DNA from: Kibdelosporangium banguiense
Lineage (GTDB): Bacteria; Actinomycetota; Actinomycetes; Mycobacteriales; Pseudonocardiaceae
NCBI RefSeq assembly: GCF_017876405.1
Contig: NZ_JAGINW010000001.1
Span: 10,863,203-10,927,202, forward strand
Reading direction: 5' to 3'
DNA length: 64,000 nucleotides
Positions 54,318 through 63,043 of this stretch are shown here, piece after piece. Position 1 is the stretch's first letter. Each line of letters opens with the position of its first letter. The position numbers and the translations under genes are program-made. A model generated the notes under the pieces. It worked only from the letters and a program-made list of their open reading frames with translations. It was not told where the DNA came from and ran no database searches.

Positions 54318-54641
54318 CTATCACCAAGGGCTTCAACGCGAAGGCGTCGTTGGTGTTGGCAGCGGACGCAGCCACCGACAACGGTCGGCCAGCCCTGTCG
54401 GACAACAGACGGATCTTCGAGCCGGGCTTGCCGCGATCGACCGGACTGGGACCGGTCATGGGTCTCCCTTCTTGGTCCTGCCAGACGCGCCGTCCAGGAC
54501 CAGTCAATCAAACCCTGGCTCCCCAGTTCGTCCAGCACCGTCTGATGCAGCCTTCGCCACAGGCCTGCCTTGGTCCACACGGTGAACCGACGATGCGCCG
54601 TGAACACCGCACGATCCCCAATCGGCGCCGTCCCGCCACCG
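54318..54641 (-). mobile_element. IS5-type transposase scrap between the two IS-F copies
   Basis: Minus-strand pieces DRAVFTAHRRFTVWTKAGLWRRLHQ, LDELGSQGLIDWSW and, in another frame, PGSKIRLLSDRAGRPLSV and NTNDAFALKPLV. They match the first half of IS5-group DDE transposases (D...GxPL). 324 bases, frameshifted, no ends. Confidence 0.6.
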
Positions 54642-54926
54642 TGAGCTTCCCCCCTGATCGTGGAGGACTCCTCTATGCGGCCCGGTTGGCCGCAGTGGTC
54701 TCGTAGTCGATCGGGGATTGCATGCCACAAGAACTGTGGCGACGTCGTCGATTATAGAAGTCGACGGCCCATTTCACAATAGTCTGTTGCGCTTCTTTTC
54801 TGGTCTTGAAATGATGACGGGAAAGCACCTCGTGTTCCAGTGTAGAGAAGAACGATTCGGCCGCGGCGTTGTCGAAACATTATCCGGCTAATAGTGGTGG
54901 TTTCCGGTTATTGGCCGGTTAATGTT

Positions 54927-55226
54927 TCAGTGTTGTCGGGGTCGCAGTCGGCGGAGTTGTTCTTCGTGGTGTCGTACTCGGGTGGCCAGGGCGTCGAGTG
55001 CGGTGCGGAGTGTGGTGAGTTCGTCGGTGAGGCTGGTGAGGGTGCCGCTGGTGGTGGAGCGGTGCCGGTGTTGGTCGACGACGGCGCGGAGGCTGGGGTT
55101 GCGGTAGAGGGTGGTTCGGCTCAGGCCGGTGCTGGCGGCCACGGCGGTGAAGGTGACGGCGTGACCGGCGTGGTGCAGGTCGGTGCAGGCGCGTTCGACG
55201 CGCTGGAGGGTGCTGGCGGTGGTCAT
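54927..55226 (-). CDS. TnpC-like small accessory protein
   Basis: 99 residues from ATG 55224-55226 (ATGA overlap with the previous gene). LQRVERACTDLHHAGHAVTFTAVAASTGLSRTTLYRNP (in two stretches) has a helix-turn-helix; the C-terminus is a coiled coil (LTDELTTLRTALDALATRVRHHEEQL). Size and place match TnpC of Tn554, which helps choose insertion orientation and efficiency. Frame upstream of the ATG is the overlapping TnpB. Confidence 0.75.
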   Translation of the reverse strand: MTTASTLQRVERACTDLHHAGHAVTFTAVAASTGLSRTTLYRNPSLRAVVDQHRHRSTTSGTLTSLTDELTTLRTALDALATRVRHHEEQLRRLRPRQH

Positions 55227-57133
55227 CCGGTGTGTGCCTTGGTGATCAGGGTGTCCAGGCGGGCGATGAGTCGTTGGTGTCGTTCGGCTTCGGCGATCCA
55301 GCCTCGCTGTTCGGCGTCGCGGGCGAGTGCTTCGGCGTCGATGCGTTGGGCGGCCAGGATCGGCAGCGAGCTGGGTTCGGTGTGGAAACTGGGACAGTGT
55401 TCGCAGATGTTGGCGTAGGCGCACGCGCCTTGGGCGGGGGCGCGCAGGCAGAACCCGCCGGCCAGTCGGGATTTGAGCAGTGGCGTGGATTTCCAGTCGG
55501 CTCCGCGGGTGATGTCGGTCAGCGGCAGGCTGATTCGGCCGGTGGCCGGGATGTGGGTCTGCTGTTTGGCCAACTGCAGGGCGCGTTCGTATTCCGCGCG
55601 GACGGTGCTGTCGAACAGTCGCCCGTAGCGCAGGCTCATCTCGGCCGAGGCGTGACCCAACAGCGCCATCAGCGCCTGCAGCGAGACGCCGGCATTGACC
55701 AGGGCGGTGGCGTAAGTGTGACGCAGTTGGTGCGGGGTGATATGGGCCAGCCCAGCGGTCTGGGCGGCTCGGTCGAGTTCGGCGCGCACCGCGCTCTGCG
55801 ACAGTCGCCGGCCGTGGTGGGTGAACAGGAATTGGGCCGGGCGCCGGTAGCGGGGGTGCGGCATCGGCCGGCCGTGCGAGCGGATCGCGATGACGTGGTC
55901 GATCAGGTCGAGGATTTCCTCGTCGATGGGGACCATCCGTTCGGTGTCCAGTTTGCCCAGCGGGATTTTCAGCCAGCTGCCGTGGCCGGGCACTTCGTGA
56001 ACACAGTCCAGTTCCAGGTCGAGCAGTTCACCGATCCGCAGTCCGCAGCAGCGTTGCAGTCGCAGCGCGGCCGCGGCCAGCGGGTTGCCCGGCCGCGTGG
56101 TGAGTGCCTCGGTGAGCCGCCGGTCGATGTCGACCGGTAGGTAGCGAGGCAGCGTCTGCGGGAGTTTGGGGATGTCGTCGCGGAATATCAGCTTGCGGTG
56201 TGGGGCTTGCGGCCAGTCCCACTCGGTGATGTCGGTCAGAAATCCCATCACCGCCAGCACTCGCCGTGCTCGGTCCGCGACCGTGATCAGCTCACCGCTG
56301 TGCGGATTGACCGCATCGACCAGTGCGGTCAGGTAGGGCTCGATGTGGGTGCGGCGCTCCAGCGCGGCGACCGAGTCCAGACCGGGATCGACCTCGGCGA
56401 GAAACATCCCGAAGTGCTTGAGCCGGGTCGCGATCGCCGACACCGTTTTCGGTTGACATGTCGCCCGTTTGCGGTCCAGGTAGGCGATCAGCGTCTCCCG
56501 GATCGGGGGCCGGACATTCGCGAGCCGTTGCGCGAACGGGACCGGGCCGCCCGCGCGAGGCAGTTCCTCGACGATGCCGAGATGGAACAGCACCCGCTGG
56601 GTGTTGCTCACCGCTGCCAGGTAATGCTTGTGGCCCTTGCCGGTGCGTTCCTGCCGGTCGCGGCAGGCGGTGCTGAACGCGGCCAGATCGGCCACGGTGA
56701 CTCGATCCAGGCGCCGTCCTGTTTGGATCAGCAACCGGACCGGGACCTGCGAGCCGGTCGCGAACCGGACCCGCTCGGTGAACCCCAGCTCCGCGGCCGC
56801 GGTCATGAACCGATCGAGGTCCGGTGCCAGGGGCGAGTCGGTGATCTCCCGCCAGATGCTGGACAGCTTGCGCTCCAGCAGATAGTCATAGCCCGGTTGC
56901 AGCGCCCGGTGCAACATCAGGAACGTGATGATCGGCCGCGTCGCCGAATCAGCCGCCAACCGAGTCGGCAACGGCTCTCGCGCCCACTGTCGTGGGTCCG
57001 GCCAGCGCCGGAAAAACACTCGTGCCGCACCGGAGTAGGCGGTGTTGCCGCGCCCGGTCCGGTGCAGGTAATCCAGGTAGGCAGTGTGCGGATCAGTGCC
57101 GGGGCTGGGAACGGAGGCGATCGCGTGCGGCAT
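55223..57133 (-). CDS. TnpB-like tyrosine recombinase
   Basis: 636 residues, matching the long TnpB of Tn554. The N-terminal half is a SAM-like core-binding region (ETLIAYLDRKRATCQPKTVSAIATRLK in pieces). The catalytic half has RCCGLRIGELLDLEL (Arg), LGKLDTERMVP (Lys turn), HQLRHTYATALVNAG (His-x-x-Arg), LGHASAEMSLRYGRL (His and Tyr). A C-terminal zinc-like stretch (CLRAPAQGACAYANICEHC) is typical of this branch. Overlaps its neighbours at both ends. Confidence 0.85.
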   Translation of the reverse strand: MPHAIASVPSPGTDPHTAYLDYLHRTGRGNTAYSGAARVFFRRWPDPRQWAREPLPTRLAADSATRPIITFLMLHRALQPGYDYLLERKLSSIWREITDSPLAPDLDRFMTAAAELGFTERVRFATGSQVPVRLLIQTGRRLDRVTVADLAAFSTACRDRQERTGKGHKHYLAAVSNTQRVLFHLGIVEELPRAGGPVPFAQRLANVRPPIRETLIAYLDRKRATCQPKTVSAIATRLKHFGMFLAEVDPGLDSVAALERRTHIEPYLTALVDAVNPHSGELITVADRARRVLAVMGFLTDITEWDWPQAPHRKLIFRDDIPKLPQTLPRYLPVDIDRRLTEALTTRPGNPLAAAALRLQRCCGLRIGELLDLELDCVHEVPGHGSWLKIPLGKLDTERMVPIDEEILDLIDHVIAIRSHGRPMPHPRYRRPAQFLFTHHGRRLSQSAVRAELDRAAQTAGLAHITPHQLRHTYATALVNAGVSLQALMALLGHASAEMSLRYGRLFDSTVRAEYERALQLAKQQTHIPATGRISLPLTDITRGADWKSTPLLKSRLAGGFCLRAPAQGACAYANICEHCPSFHTEPSSLPILAAQRIDAEALARDAEQRGWIAEAERHQRLIARLDTLITKAHTG

Positions 57134-58217
57134 CGAAGGCGTCCTTCACGTGGGCCGGGGCCAGATGGATATAGCGAGCGCTGGTATCGACATGAGCGTG
57201 ACCGAGCAGGGCCTGGATGACCGCGAGATCGACTCCCGCCTCGGCCAGCGCGGTCCCGAAGGTGTGGCGCAGCGCGTGCGGATGACCGCCGAGGACGCCG
57301 GACAGGCCGCGGTGGTAGCGGAAGATCGTGCGCAGCCCCGCGGCGGTCAACGGCTGACCCCGATGCGGCCCCTTGCCCACCAGCAACAGGCGGCTGCTGT
57401 CGGATTCGGGCCGCTCGGCCAGCAGATAGACCTGGATCACCGAGGCGACGTCGGTGTCCAGCGGAACCCGGCGTTCCCGCTGGCCTTTACCGATCACCCG
57501 CAGCCATCGGCCACCGATATCGACATCCGTGACGTCCAGGCCCAGCGCTTCGGCCGAGCGCAGTCCGCAATACAGCATCAGCCCGGCGATCGCCCGGTCC
57601 CGCCACGACCGGAAGCTTGCCAGCAGTTCCGCGGCGTCCGATTGCGACAGTGCCGCCGGCAGCCGGCGGGCTTCGCGCAGCCGCAACGACGAGCGGTTTT
57701 TCGGCCGGCGCACGGTATGCGCCAGCATTCCGCTGCGCTCGCCCTGGGCTCGCCAGCGCGCTTCCCGCCCCTTCGGCACCGGATTCGTGACGTCCGGGTC
57801 GCGCATCGCGGCGAACGCGAACAACCCCGAGATCGCCGCCAGCCGACGGTTGATCGTGGTGGCCGCGTACCGATCCATCCGGCGGCCGGACAACCGGACC
57901 ACGTTCGGTCCCGGCCGTCCCGGGACCGTGGCTTCCCGACAGGCGCGCAGGAACCGCAGCAGCACCTGCGTTGTCACCTCCAGCAGTGGCGGCTGTCCAT
58001 CGGTAACCAGCCACCGGCAGAACGCCAGCAGGTCATACCCGTAGGCGCGCACCGTCTTCGGGGAATAATTCCGGTCGACCAGATGCGCCAGGTACTCATC
58101 CACCAGCTCGAACCGTGACGCGGCAGGCCCAGCCAACACCCACCCACCGTCGCGTTCTTCCAGCCGCAGATCGGCCTCGCTGTCCATAGGGAACAGACGT
58201 ACCAGCGGTGACCCCAA
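57093..58217 (-). CDS. TnpA-like tyrosine recombinase
   Basis: 374 residues. Core-binding FELVDEYLAHLVDRNYSPKTVRAYGYDLLAF (in pieces), then catalytic LYCGLRSAEALGLDVTDVD (Arg), KGQRERRVPLD (Lys), HPHALRHTFGTALAEAGVD (His-x-x-Arg), LLGHAHVDTSARYIHL (His, Tyr). First gene of the trio, overlapping TnpB by about 40 bases. Intact. Confidence 0.87.
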   Translation of the reverse strand: MGSPLVRLFPMDSEADLRLEERDGGWVLAGPAASRFELVDEYLAHLVDRNYSPKTVRAYGYDLLAFCRWLVTDGQPPLLEVTTQVLLRFLRACREATVPGRPGPNVVRLSGRRMDRYAATTINRRLAAISGLFAFAAMRDPDVTNPVPKGREARWRAQGERSGMLAHTVRRPKNRSSLRLREARRLPAALSQSDAAELLASFRSWRDRAIAGLMLYCGLRSAEALGLDVTDVDIGGRWLRVIGKGQRERRVPLDTDVASVIQVYLLAERPESDSSRLLLVGKGPHRGQPLTAAGLRTIFRYHRGLSGVLGGHPHALRHTFGTALAEAGVDLAVIQALLGHAHVDTSARYIHLAPAHVKDAFDAARDRLRSQPRH

Positions 58218-58290
58218 TCGATAGGCAAGTCACCCTACTGCGGCGTGTCGCTGACCAGCCCAAACGCGACTATTAGCCGGTTAAGAGGGA

Positions 58291-58998
58291 GGACCCGGTC
58301 CGACCCATCGATTGCTGAATGCCGAGCTTGCGGCAGAGTGCGGTGAAATCGTGCGCGGTATAGGTCGAACCGCGGTCGGAGTGGAAGACCACGCCGGCGA
58401 TCCGGTCCTTCCCGCCACGGGCGGCGACGGCCATCTTGATGGTCTCACCTGCGAGTTCGGCGTCGGGGTGACAACTGGTGGCGTAGCCGAGCAGCCGGCG
58501 GGAGAACAGGTCGATCGCGGTCGAGAGGTAGAATTTACCCTCGCCGGTCGGGATTTCGGTCATGTCGCCGACCCACTTCATGTTCGGCGCCGACGCGGTG
58601 AAGTCCCGCTTCACCAGATCCGGGAACGGCACTGCTCGTTTATCCGGCCGGGTCAGGTTCTTCCGCCGCTTCTTCGCCCTGGCGACCAATCCCTGGCGGG
58701 CCATCGACTTCGCCACCGTTTTCTCACTCACCGTCCACCCGGCAGCGCGTACATCGACGAGAACACGCGGAGAACCATGCAAGCCATGCGCGGCCTCGAA
58801 CGCCTCGGCCACCGCCGCGTCCAACTCGACGCGCCGCTGCTCGCTCGGTGTGGGCCGGTGTTGGCGGTGATGCCACTTGTAAAACCAGGACTCCGACACG
58901 GTCAAAGCCCGGCAAGCGACCGCGTGCGGCACGTCATGGCTGGTCCTCTGGTCGGCGATGAACACGGCCAGGCTCACCGCGTCGCCTCCTTCACCCAC
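58291..58998 (-). pseudogene. IS-F copy 2 OrfB, N-terminal part
   Basis: Identical to copy 1 OrfB up to SMGRTGS, where the Tn554-like element enters (58290). The remaining C-terminal part (DNAAAESFFSTLEHEVL onward) lies at 54642-54879. The Glu of the DDE triad is thus separated, and no transposase can be made from this copy. Confidence 0.92.
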
Positions 58999-59264
58999 AG
59001 GACCACGGATCGCTTGAGGACATCGCGCTCCATCCGCAACTCGGCGTTCTCCGCCCGAAGACGAGCCAACTCGGCCCGCTCGTCACCGCTCAGGCCCTCG
59101 CTCTCGCCGCGGTTGATCTTGTCCTGCTTCACCCAGTTAGCAAGGGTTCCCGGGTTAATCCCCAGATCAGCCGCCACCTGAGCGATCGGCTTGTTCGTCT
59201 CCCGCACGATCCGGACCGCTCCCTCACGGAACTCCCGGTCGAACTGTCGCCTCTTTTCCGGCAT
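58974..59264 (-). CDS. IS-F copy 2 OrfA
   Basis: 96 residues identical to 53106-53396. Intact, though its OrfB partner is split. Confidence 0.9.
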   Translation of the reverse strand: MPEKRRQFDREFREGAVRIVRETNKPIAQVAADLGINPGTLANWVKQDKINRGESEGLSGDERAELARLRAENAELRMERDVLKRSVVLWVKEATR

Positions 59265-59313
59265 GACACATGATCCTCATAGTCCATGCCTCCACGATCT
59301 TGGGGGAACCTCA

Positions 59314-59408
59314 GCCTGACTCGTTTGTTGGACATCTCGGGCGTCGTGAACCTGCCCTTCGACCTGCTCCACCACGAGATGCTCATGATGATGCGCTCGG
59401 CCTTCTGA
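59314..59408 (+). pseudogene. C-terminal tail of an unknown gene cut by IS-F
   Basis: A plus-strand frame directly leaving the IS reads LTRLLDISGVVNLPFDLLHH, then EMLMMMRSAF and TGA at 59406-59408. It has protein-like codon use but is too short to identify. 59409-59661 beyond it holds only short direct repeats (TGTCCAA twice near 59490). Confidence 0.35.
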
Positions 59409-59661
59409 CGTGACCGCCTGATCGCTCACATGGGTGCGCGTGATGGGCGGGACACCCTCCAGCCCGACGGCTCCAACAAGTCGTGTCAATGTCCAATGTC
59501 CAATTTCGGGTCAAATTTCGGTCTTTAGGAGTGTCAGGCAAACCCAAGCCGTGGAGGTAACCGGTGCGGACACCGCAGAGATTCCAGAGGCCAGACTCAG
59601 ACTCCAGTCAGGACAGTGAGTCCGGGACCGGACTACGACCGCACGATACGACCCTACCGGC

Positions 59662-60162
59662 ATGAGCCGGCTCGTGATCGTGCCGGTGACGTTTCGGCAG
59701 GCGTGTGCGTTCATCCAGGCGCATCACCGGCATCATCGTCCGCCACGAGGCATGAAGTTCGCCGTCGGTGTCGCCGACGACGGCGGATTGGTGGGCGTGG
59801 CCACCGTGGGGCGTCCTGTGGCGCGGCATCTGGATGACGGACACACCGTTGAGGTCACCCGAACGTGTACCACTGGCGTGTCCAACGCGAACTCGATGCT
59901 GTACGGCGCCGCATGGCGCGCGGCTCGGGCGATGGGCTACCAGCGAATGATCACTTACTCCCAGGAAGGTGAATCCGGCGCCAGCCTGCGCGCCGCGGGA
60001 CTGCAGCCGGTCGCCTGCCTCCGCGCGAGGCCGGGATGGCACTCGCCGGGCCGGACCCGCCAGTCCCACGGCGTCGACCAGGTCGAGCGGACCCGGTGGG
60101 AGATCCGGACCAGTCGGTGCGATCTGCCGACGATGGAGTCCATCGTGGCCAGTGCGGCCTAG
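59662..60162 (+). CDS. XF1762-family protein
   Basis: 166 residues: LVIVPVTFRQACAFIQAHHRHHRPPRGMKFAVGVA (in pieces), LVGVATVGRPVARHLDDG, EVTRTCTTGVSNANSMLYGA, MITYSQEGESGASLRAAG. This matches the XF1762 family, an acetyltransferase-like fold common on phages and integrative elements. Upstream of a recombinase here. Exact role unknown. Confidence 0.75.
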   Translation: MSRLVIVPVTFRQACAFIQAHHRHHRPPRGMKFAVGVADDGGLVGVATVGRPVARHLDDGHTVEVTRTCTTGVSNANSMLYGAAWRAARAMGYQRMITYSQEGESGASLRAAGLQPVACLRARPGWHSPGRTRQSHGVDQVERTRWEIRTSRCDLPTMESIVASAA

Positions 60163-60264
60163 GAACATGTTGTGGTGCAGCTGGTTTCGGTGGTACAGCT
60201 GGGCTGGACCGGGGGCTGGACCGGGGGCTGACCAGCTGAAAGACCGAGAAACAGGGGGCCAGTC

Positions 60265-60453
60265 GTGACTCAGGCCAACGACGGACCTGCAGAGCAGTCC
60301 GCGCCGGACGGTGTTGTGGTTCCGTTTCGGCGGCGCGAGGTCGAGGTTCAGCTACCAGACGTCCCGCCAGTGATCACTCCGAGCGTGGCGACGGCGTTGC
60401 TGCGGCTGCTGCTCAACGCTCACCAAGCAACCGAAGGGAAACGGGCGGCATGA
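60265..60453 (+). CDS. Small protein coupled to the serine recombinase
   Basis: 62 residues: SAPDGVVVPFRRREVEVQL, VITPSVATALLRLLLNAHQ. Its TGA overlaps the ATG of the recombinase (ATGA). Similar short leaders often precede large serine recombinases in actinomycetes; possibly a directionality or regulatory partner (inference). Confidence 0.6.
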   Translation: MTQANDGPAEQSAPDGVVVPFRRREVEVQLPDVPPVITPSVATALLRLLLNAHQATEGKRAA

Positions 60454-62531
60454 CCATACGGTTCGCGTTCAAAGGCCGGGTCTCCACCGAGGATCAGCAA
60501 GACCCGGAGGCCTCACGGATCTGGCAACGAGGGCGTGCCCAGGCGTTGGTGGAACGCCACGGCGAGATCGTCGCGGAGTTCTTCGACATCGGCGAGTCCC
60601 GCTCACTTCCCTGGAAACGCCGACCACAAGCCGCCGCGCTGCTGGCCGCGTTGAAAGACCCCGACCGGGGTTTCGACGCCGTGGTCATCGGCGAACCACA
60701 ACGCGCCTTCTACGGCAACCAATACGGACTCACGTTCCCCATATTCGTCCACTATGGAGTACAACTGTGGGTGCCCGAGGTCGGCGGCCCCATCGACCCG
60801 GAATCCGAAGCACACGACCTGGTCATGTCAGTCTTCGGCGGCATGTCCAAAGGAGAACGCAACCGGCTCAAAATCCGGGTCCGCGCCGCCATGAAAGCCC
60901 AGACCGAAGTCGAAGGCCGATTCCTTGGCGGGCGCCCACCCTACGGATACCTGATCGCCGATGCCGGCCCGCATCCCAACCCTGCCAAAGCCGCCGACGG
61001 CAAACGACTGCACCGACTGGAAGCAGACCCGGTCACCGCACCGATCGTGCGGCGGATCTTCATCGAATACGCCAACGGCCGCGGCCGCTACGCCATCGCC
61101 GAAGGCCTCAACAGGGACGGCATCCCCTGCCCCTCGGCACACGACCGGGCCCGCAACCCCCACCGCAGCGGAGTCGGCTGGTCAAAGAGCGCGATCCGAG
61201 CCATCCTCGGCAACCCCCGCTACACCGGCCGACAAGTCTGGAACAAACAACGCACAGACGAAGTCCTCCTCGACGTCGACGACGTCGGCCTCGGCCACAT
61301 CACCAAACAGCGCTGGAACGCCCCAGAAGCCTGGGTCTGGTCAGACAAAGTCGTACACGAACTACTCATCGAGGTCGCCCTGTTCGATCGCGTACAAGAA
61401 ATCATGGCCGCCCGAGGAGCCGACCGCAAAACCCGCGAACGCACCAAAACCCACCACCGGTACGTCCTGCGCGGACTGGTCTACTGCGAGCTGTGTGGCC
61501 GGCGGATGCAGGGCCAGCAAACCCGCGGCGAGCTCTACTACCGTTGTCGCTACGCCAACGAGTACGCCCTGGTCAACCACGTCCAACACCCCCGCAACGT
61601 CTACCTGGCCGAACGAGAACTACTCGGCCCCCTCGACCACTGGCTCGCGGCCTCCTTCGCGCCCCACCGGCTCGAGGACACCATCAACAGCCTGTTCGAG
61701 GCCCAAGCACCAACAGCGATCGACCCGGGACTACACGCAGCGGAACGAACCGTCGCAGACTGTGACGAGAAACTGCGACGCTACCGCGCCGCACTCGACG
61801 CCGGAGCAGACCCAGCCCTGGTCACCCAATGGATCGCCGAAGTCCAAGCCCAGAAAGCTGTAGCACACACCACCATCCGCACCAGCAAAGAACAAGCCGC
61901 CATCATGACCAGAGAGGAGATCAGCATGGTCATCAACCAGCTCGGCGACATCCGAAGCGTGCTCACCGACGCCGACCCGGACGACAAGGCCGAGGTCTAC
62001 CAACGACTTGGCCTGAAGCTGACATATCAGCCTGGAAAACGAACAACACGGGCCGAGGTAGTCCTCGACCCGTGGGGGTATGGGTTGTGTCCGAGGGGGG
62101 ATTCGGACACGTGGCACGGTGAGATTTCCCCGGATTGGGGAAGTCATACCGGTTACGCTACTACACGTACCCGTGTGGTTCCACCTTGGTACGGCGTGGA
62201 ATCCCGTGGTCTGGCTGCGTGTCTCCACTGTGGAGTTGAGACGAGCACGGCGCTCGTCGGTGTGGCGGGCGTGCTCTTTCGTTTCAGGGTACGCGTGTTG
62301 GCGAGGTGTTGCAGGTGGAACGCTGTACCGCTCGGAAAGTCATCGCTGCACGTCAAACCACAAACCACATGCCGGTCTTCATTCACGATGTTACCGACGA
62401 CCGGGTACGCGGCGGCGCAATGCCAACAAGACCGCGCGGGTGCGGATCCGCCGGTGATCGGTCAGGGCTGGCAGACTGCTCCGCACCAAGGTCCTCAGGG
62501 CCTGATCAAGAAGCACAGTTGCGTCGCTTGA
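60450..62531 (+). CDS. Large serine recombinase/integrase
   Basis: 693 residues as read. The resolvase domain (about 1-150) has FAFKGRVSTEDQ with nucleophile Ser12, then FGGMSKGERNRLKIRVRAAM. The Recombinase domain has GRFLGGRPPYGYL, RRIFIEYANGRGRYAIAEGLNRDGIPCP (in pieces) and SAIRAILGNPRYTGRQVWNK. A zinc ribbon (YCELCGRRMQGQ...YYRCRY) and coiled coil follow. The natural end is probably near residue 535-545: beyond it the frame runs through a tRNA-3'-end-like sequence (CPRGDSD) and an IS-E end, giving about 150 junk residues. Confidence 0.85.
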   Translation: MTIRFAFKGRVSTEDQQDPEASRIWQRGRAQALVERHGEIVAEFFDIGESRSLPWKRRPQAAALLAALKDPDRGFDAVVIGEPQRAFYGNQYGLTFPIFVHYGVQLWVPEVGGPIDPESEAHDLVMSVFGGMSKGERNRLKIRVRAAMKAQTEVEGRFLGGRPPYGYLIADAGPHPNPAKAADGKRLHRLEADPVTAPIVRRIFIEYANGRGRYAIAEGLNRDGIPCPSAHDRARNPHRSGVGWSKSAIRAILGNPRYTGRQVWNKQRTDEVLLDVDDVGLGHITKQRWNAPEAWVWSDKVVHELLIEVALFDRVQEIMAARGADRKTRERTKTHHRYVLRGLVYCELCGRRMQGQQTRGELYYRCRYANEYALVNHVQHPRNVYLAERELLGPLDHWLAASFAPHRLEDTINSLFEAQAPTAIDPGLHAAERTVADCDEKLRRYRAALDAGADPALVTQWIAEVQAQKAVAHTTIRTSKEQAAIMTREEISMVINQLGDIRSVLTDADPDDKAEVYQRLGLKLTYQPGKRTTRAEVVLDPWGYGLCPRGDSDTWHGEISPDWGSHTGYATTRTRVVPPWYGVESRGLAACLHCGVETSTALVGVAGVLFRFRVRVLARCCRWNAVPLGKSSLHVKPQTTCRSSFTMLPTTGYAAAQCQQDRAGADPPVIGQGWQTAPHQGPQGLIKKHSCVA
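62087..62110. other. tRNA-3'-end-like sequence, possible attachment site, hairpin
   Basis: TGTCCGAGGGGGGATTCG looks like the antisense of a tRNA acceptor and T-arm (…CGAATCCCCCCTCGGACA). It overlaps an 8-base perfect stem (GTGTCCGA/TCGGACAC). The recombinase frame reads CPRGDSD here, the peptide typical of frames entering tRNA genes from behind. Could be an att remnant or a terminator. Confidence 0.4.
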
Positions 62532-62560
62532 CGTGCAGCGATGACTTTTCGAGCGGTACA
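62324..62560. mobile_element. Tiny IS-E derivative (237 bases)
   Basis: TGTACCGCTCGGAAAGTCATC at 62324-62354 is inverted at 62530-62560. The interior (about 175 bases) shows no transposase sense. A MITE-like deletion product of IS-E. Confidence 0.7.
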
Positions 62561-62601
62561 GGGCCTATGCCGTGTACTTGCCCAAGTCGATGCCATGAAC
62601 C

Positions 62602-62632
62602 TGTACCGCTCGAAAAGTCATCGCTGCAGGTC
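62602..62632. mobile_element. Third IS-E end, solo
   Basis: TGTACCGCTCGAAAAGTCATC followed by GCTGCAGGTC, 42 bases after the previous IS-E derivative and in the same orientation as its left end. No partner end follows within the window. Confidence 0.7.
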
Positions 62633-63043
62633 ATCCCTGAAGGAGTGGGGCCGGTCAAGGGGTGCTGCTGACTTTGTTGTGGTCTTCTCCGCTGGGTTGT
62701 GGGCGCGCCGGGGTGAGGCGTCGGGGGTCAAGGCTCGGGCGGAGCTCGACCGCGTTAGCGGCCGGAGGGCCTTGATGCCGGTGCCGGGCGGCGCATGCTG
62801 TGTGAGGCGGGAAGAAGGGGGTGGGGGTGCTCCTGGTTGTCTGGTGGTGTGGGCGTTGCGCTCATCAGGGCCGGTGCTCCGGCCCGGGTAGGCGGTAGCG
62901 GCTGCCGGTCATCCCTTCGCCGCCGGCAGGGGTGGCATGATGGGGTGCGCTGTGCTGGTCGGTGGGGTCGATCAGAGCGGCGACCGCGCCGGGTGGGGGT
63001 CATGACCTGCACGACCCGCGCCGACCTGCTACCCGTGTGTGGC
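62633..63043. other. GC-rich spacer before the IS110-type gene
   Basis: About 410 bases of very G-rich sequence on the plus strand. Open frames are low-complexity Arg/Gly/Pro artefacts. It probably contains the IS110 element's 3' flank; no ends recognised. Confidence 0.35.

Larger units (their letters stand above)
54880..58290 (-). mobile_element. Minimal Tn554-like element (tnpA-tnpB-tnpC only)
   Basis: A 3.4-kb insertion into IS-F OrfB. The left end TTATCCGGCTAATAG is inverted at the right (CTATTAGCCGGTTAA, 58270-58284), followed by GAGGGA before target sequence resumes. The interrupted target reads GAAACA-GGACCC in the intact IS-F copy, so the joints are defined to within a few bases. It encodes two tyrosine recombinases and a small third protein in overlapping order, the sizes and order of Tn554 TnpA/TnpB/TnpC, and no cargo. 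Confidence 0.85.
54642..59313 (-). mobile_element. IS-F copy 2 (inverted), split by a Tn554-like element
   Basis: Ends at 54642 and 59313 equal those of copy 1. Removing 54880-58290 leaves 1261 bases, exactly the size of copy 1. The coding strand is minus. Together with copy 1 it forms an inverted pair. Confidence 0.92.

Noticed and set aside
54894..55418. Plus-strand Gly/Val-rich frame opposite tnpC
   Set aside because: Shadow of tnpC and the tnpB end; low-complexity composition.
55232..56140. 302-codon plus-strand frame opposite the TnpB-like gene
   Set aside because: Gly/Gln/Val-rich shadow frame; the minus strand encodes the tyrosine recombinase with all catalytic motifs.
59486..59515. 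Short direct repeats (TGTCCAA twice, TTTCGG twice)
   Set aside because: Too few and too short to call iterons or an origin.
60200..60235. Tandem CTGGACCGGGGG units before the small protein
   Set aside because: Only two units, likely chance in GC-rich spacer; not a CRISPR or iteron array.
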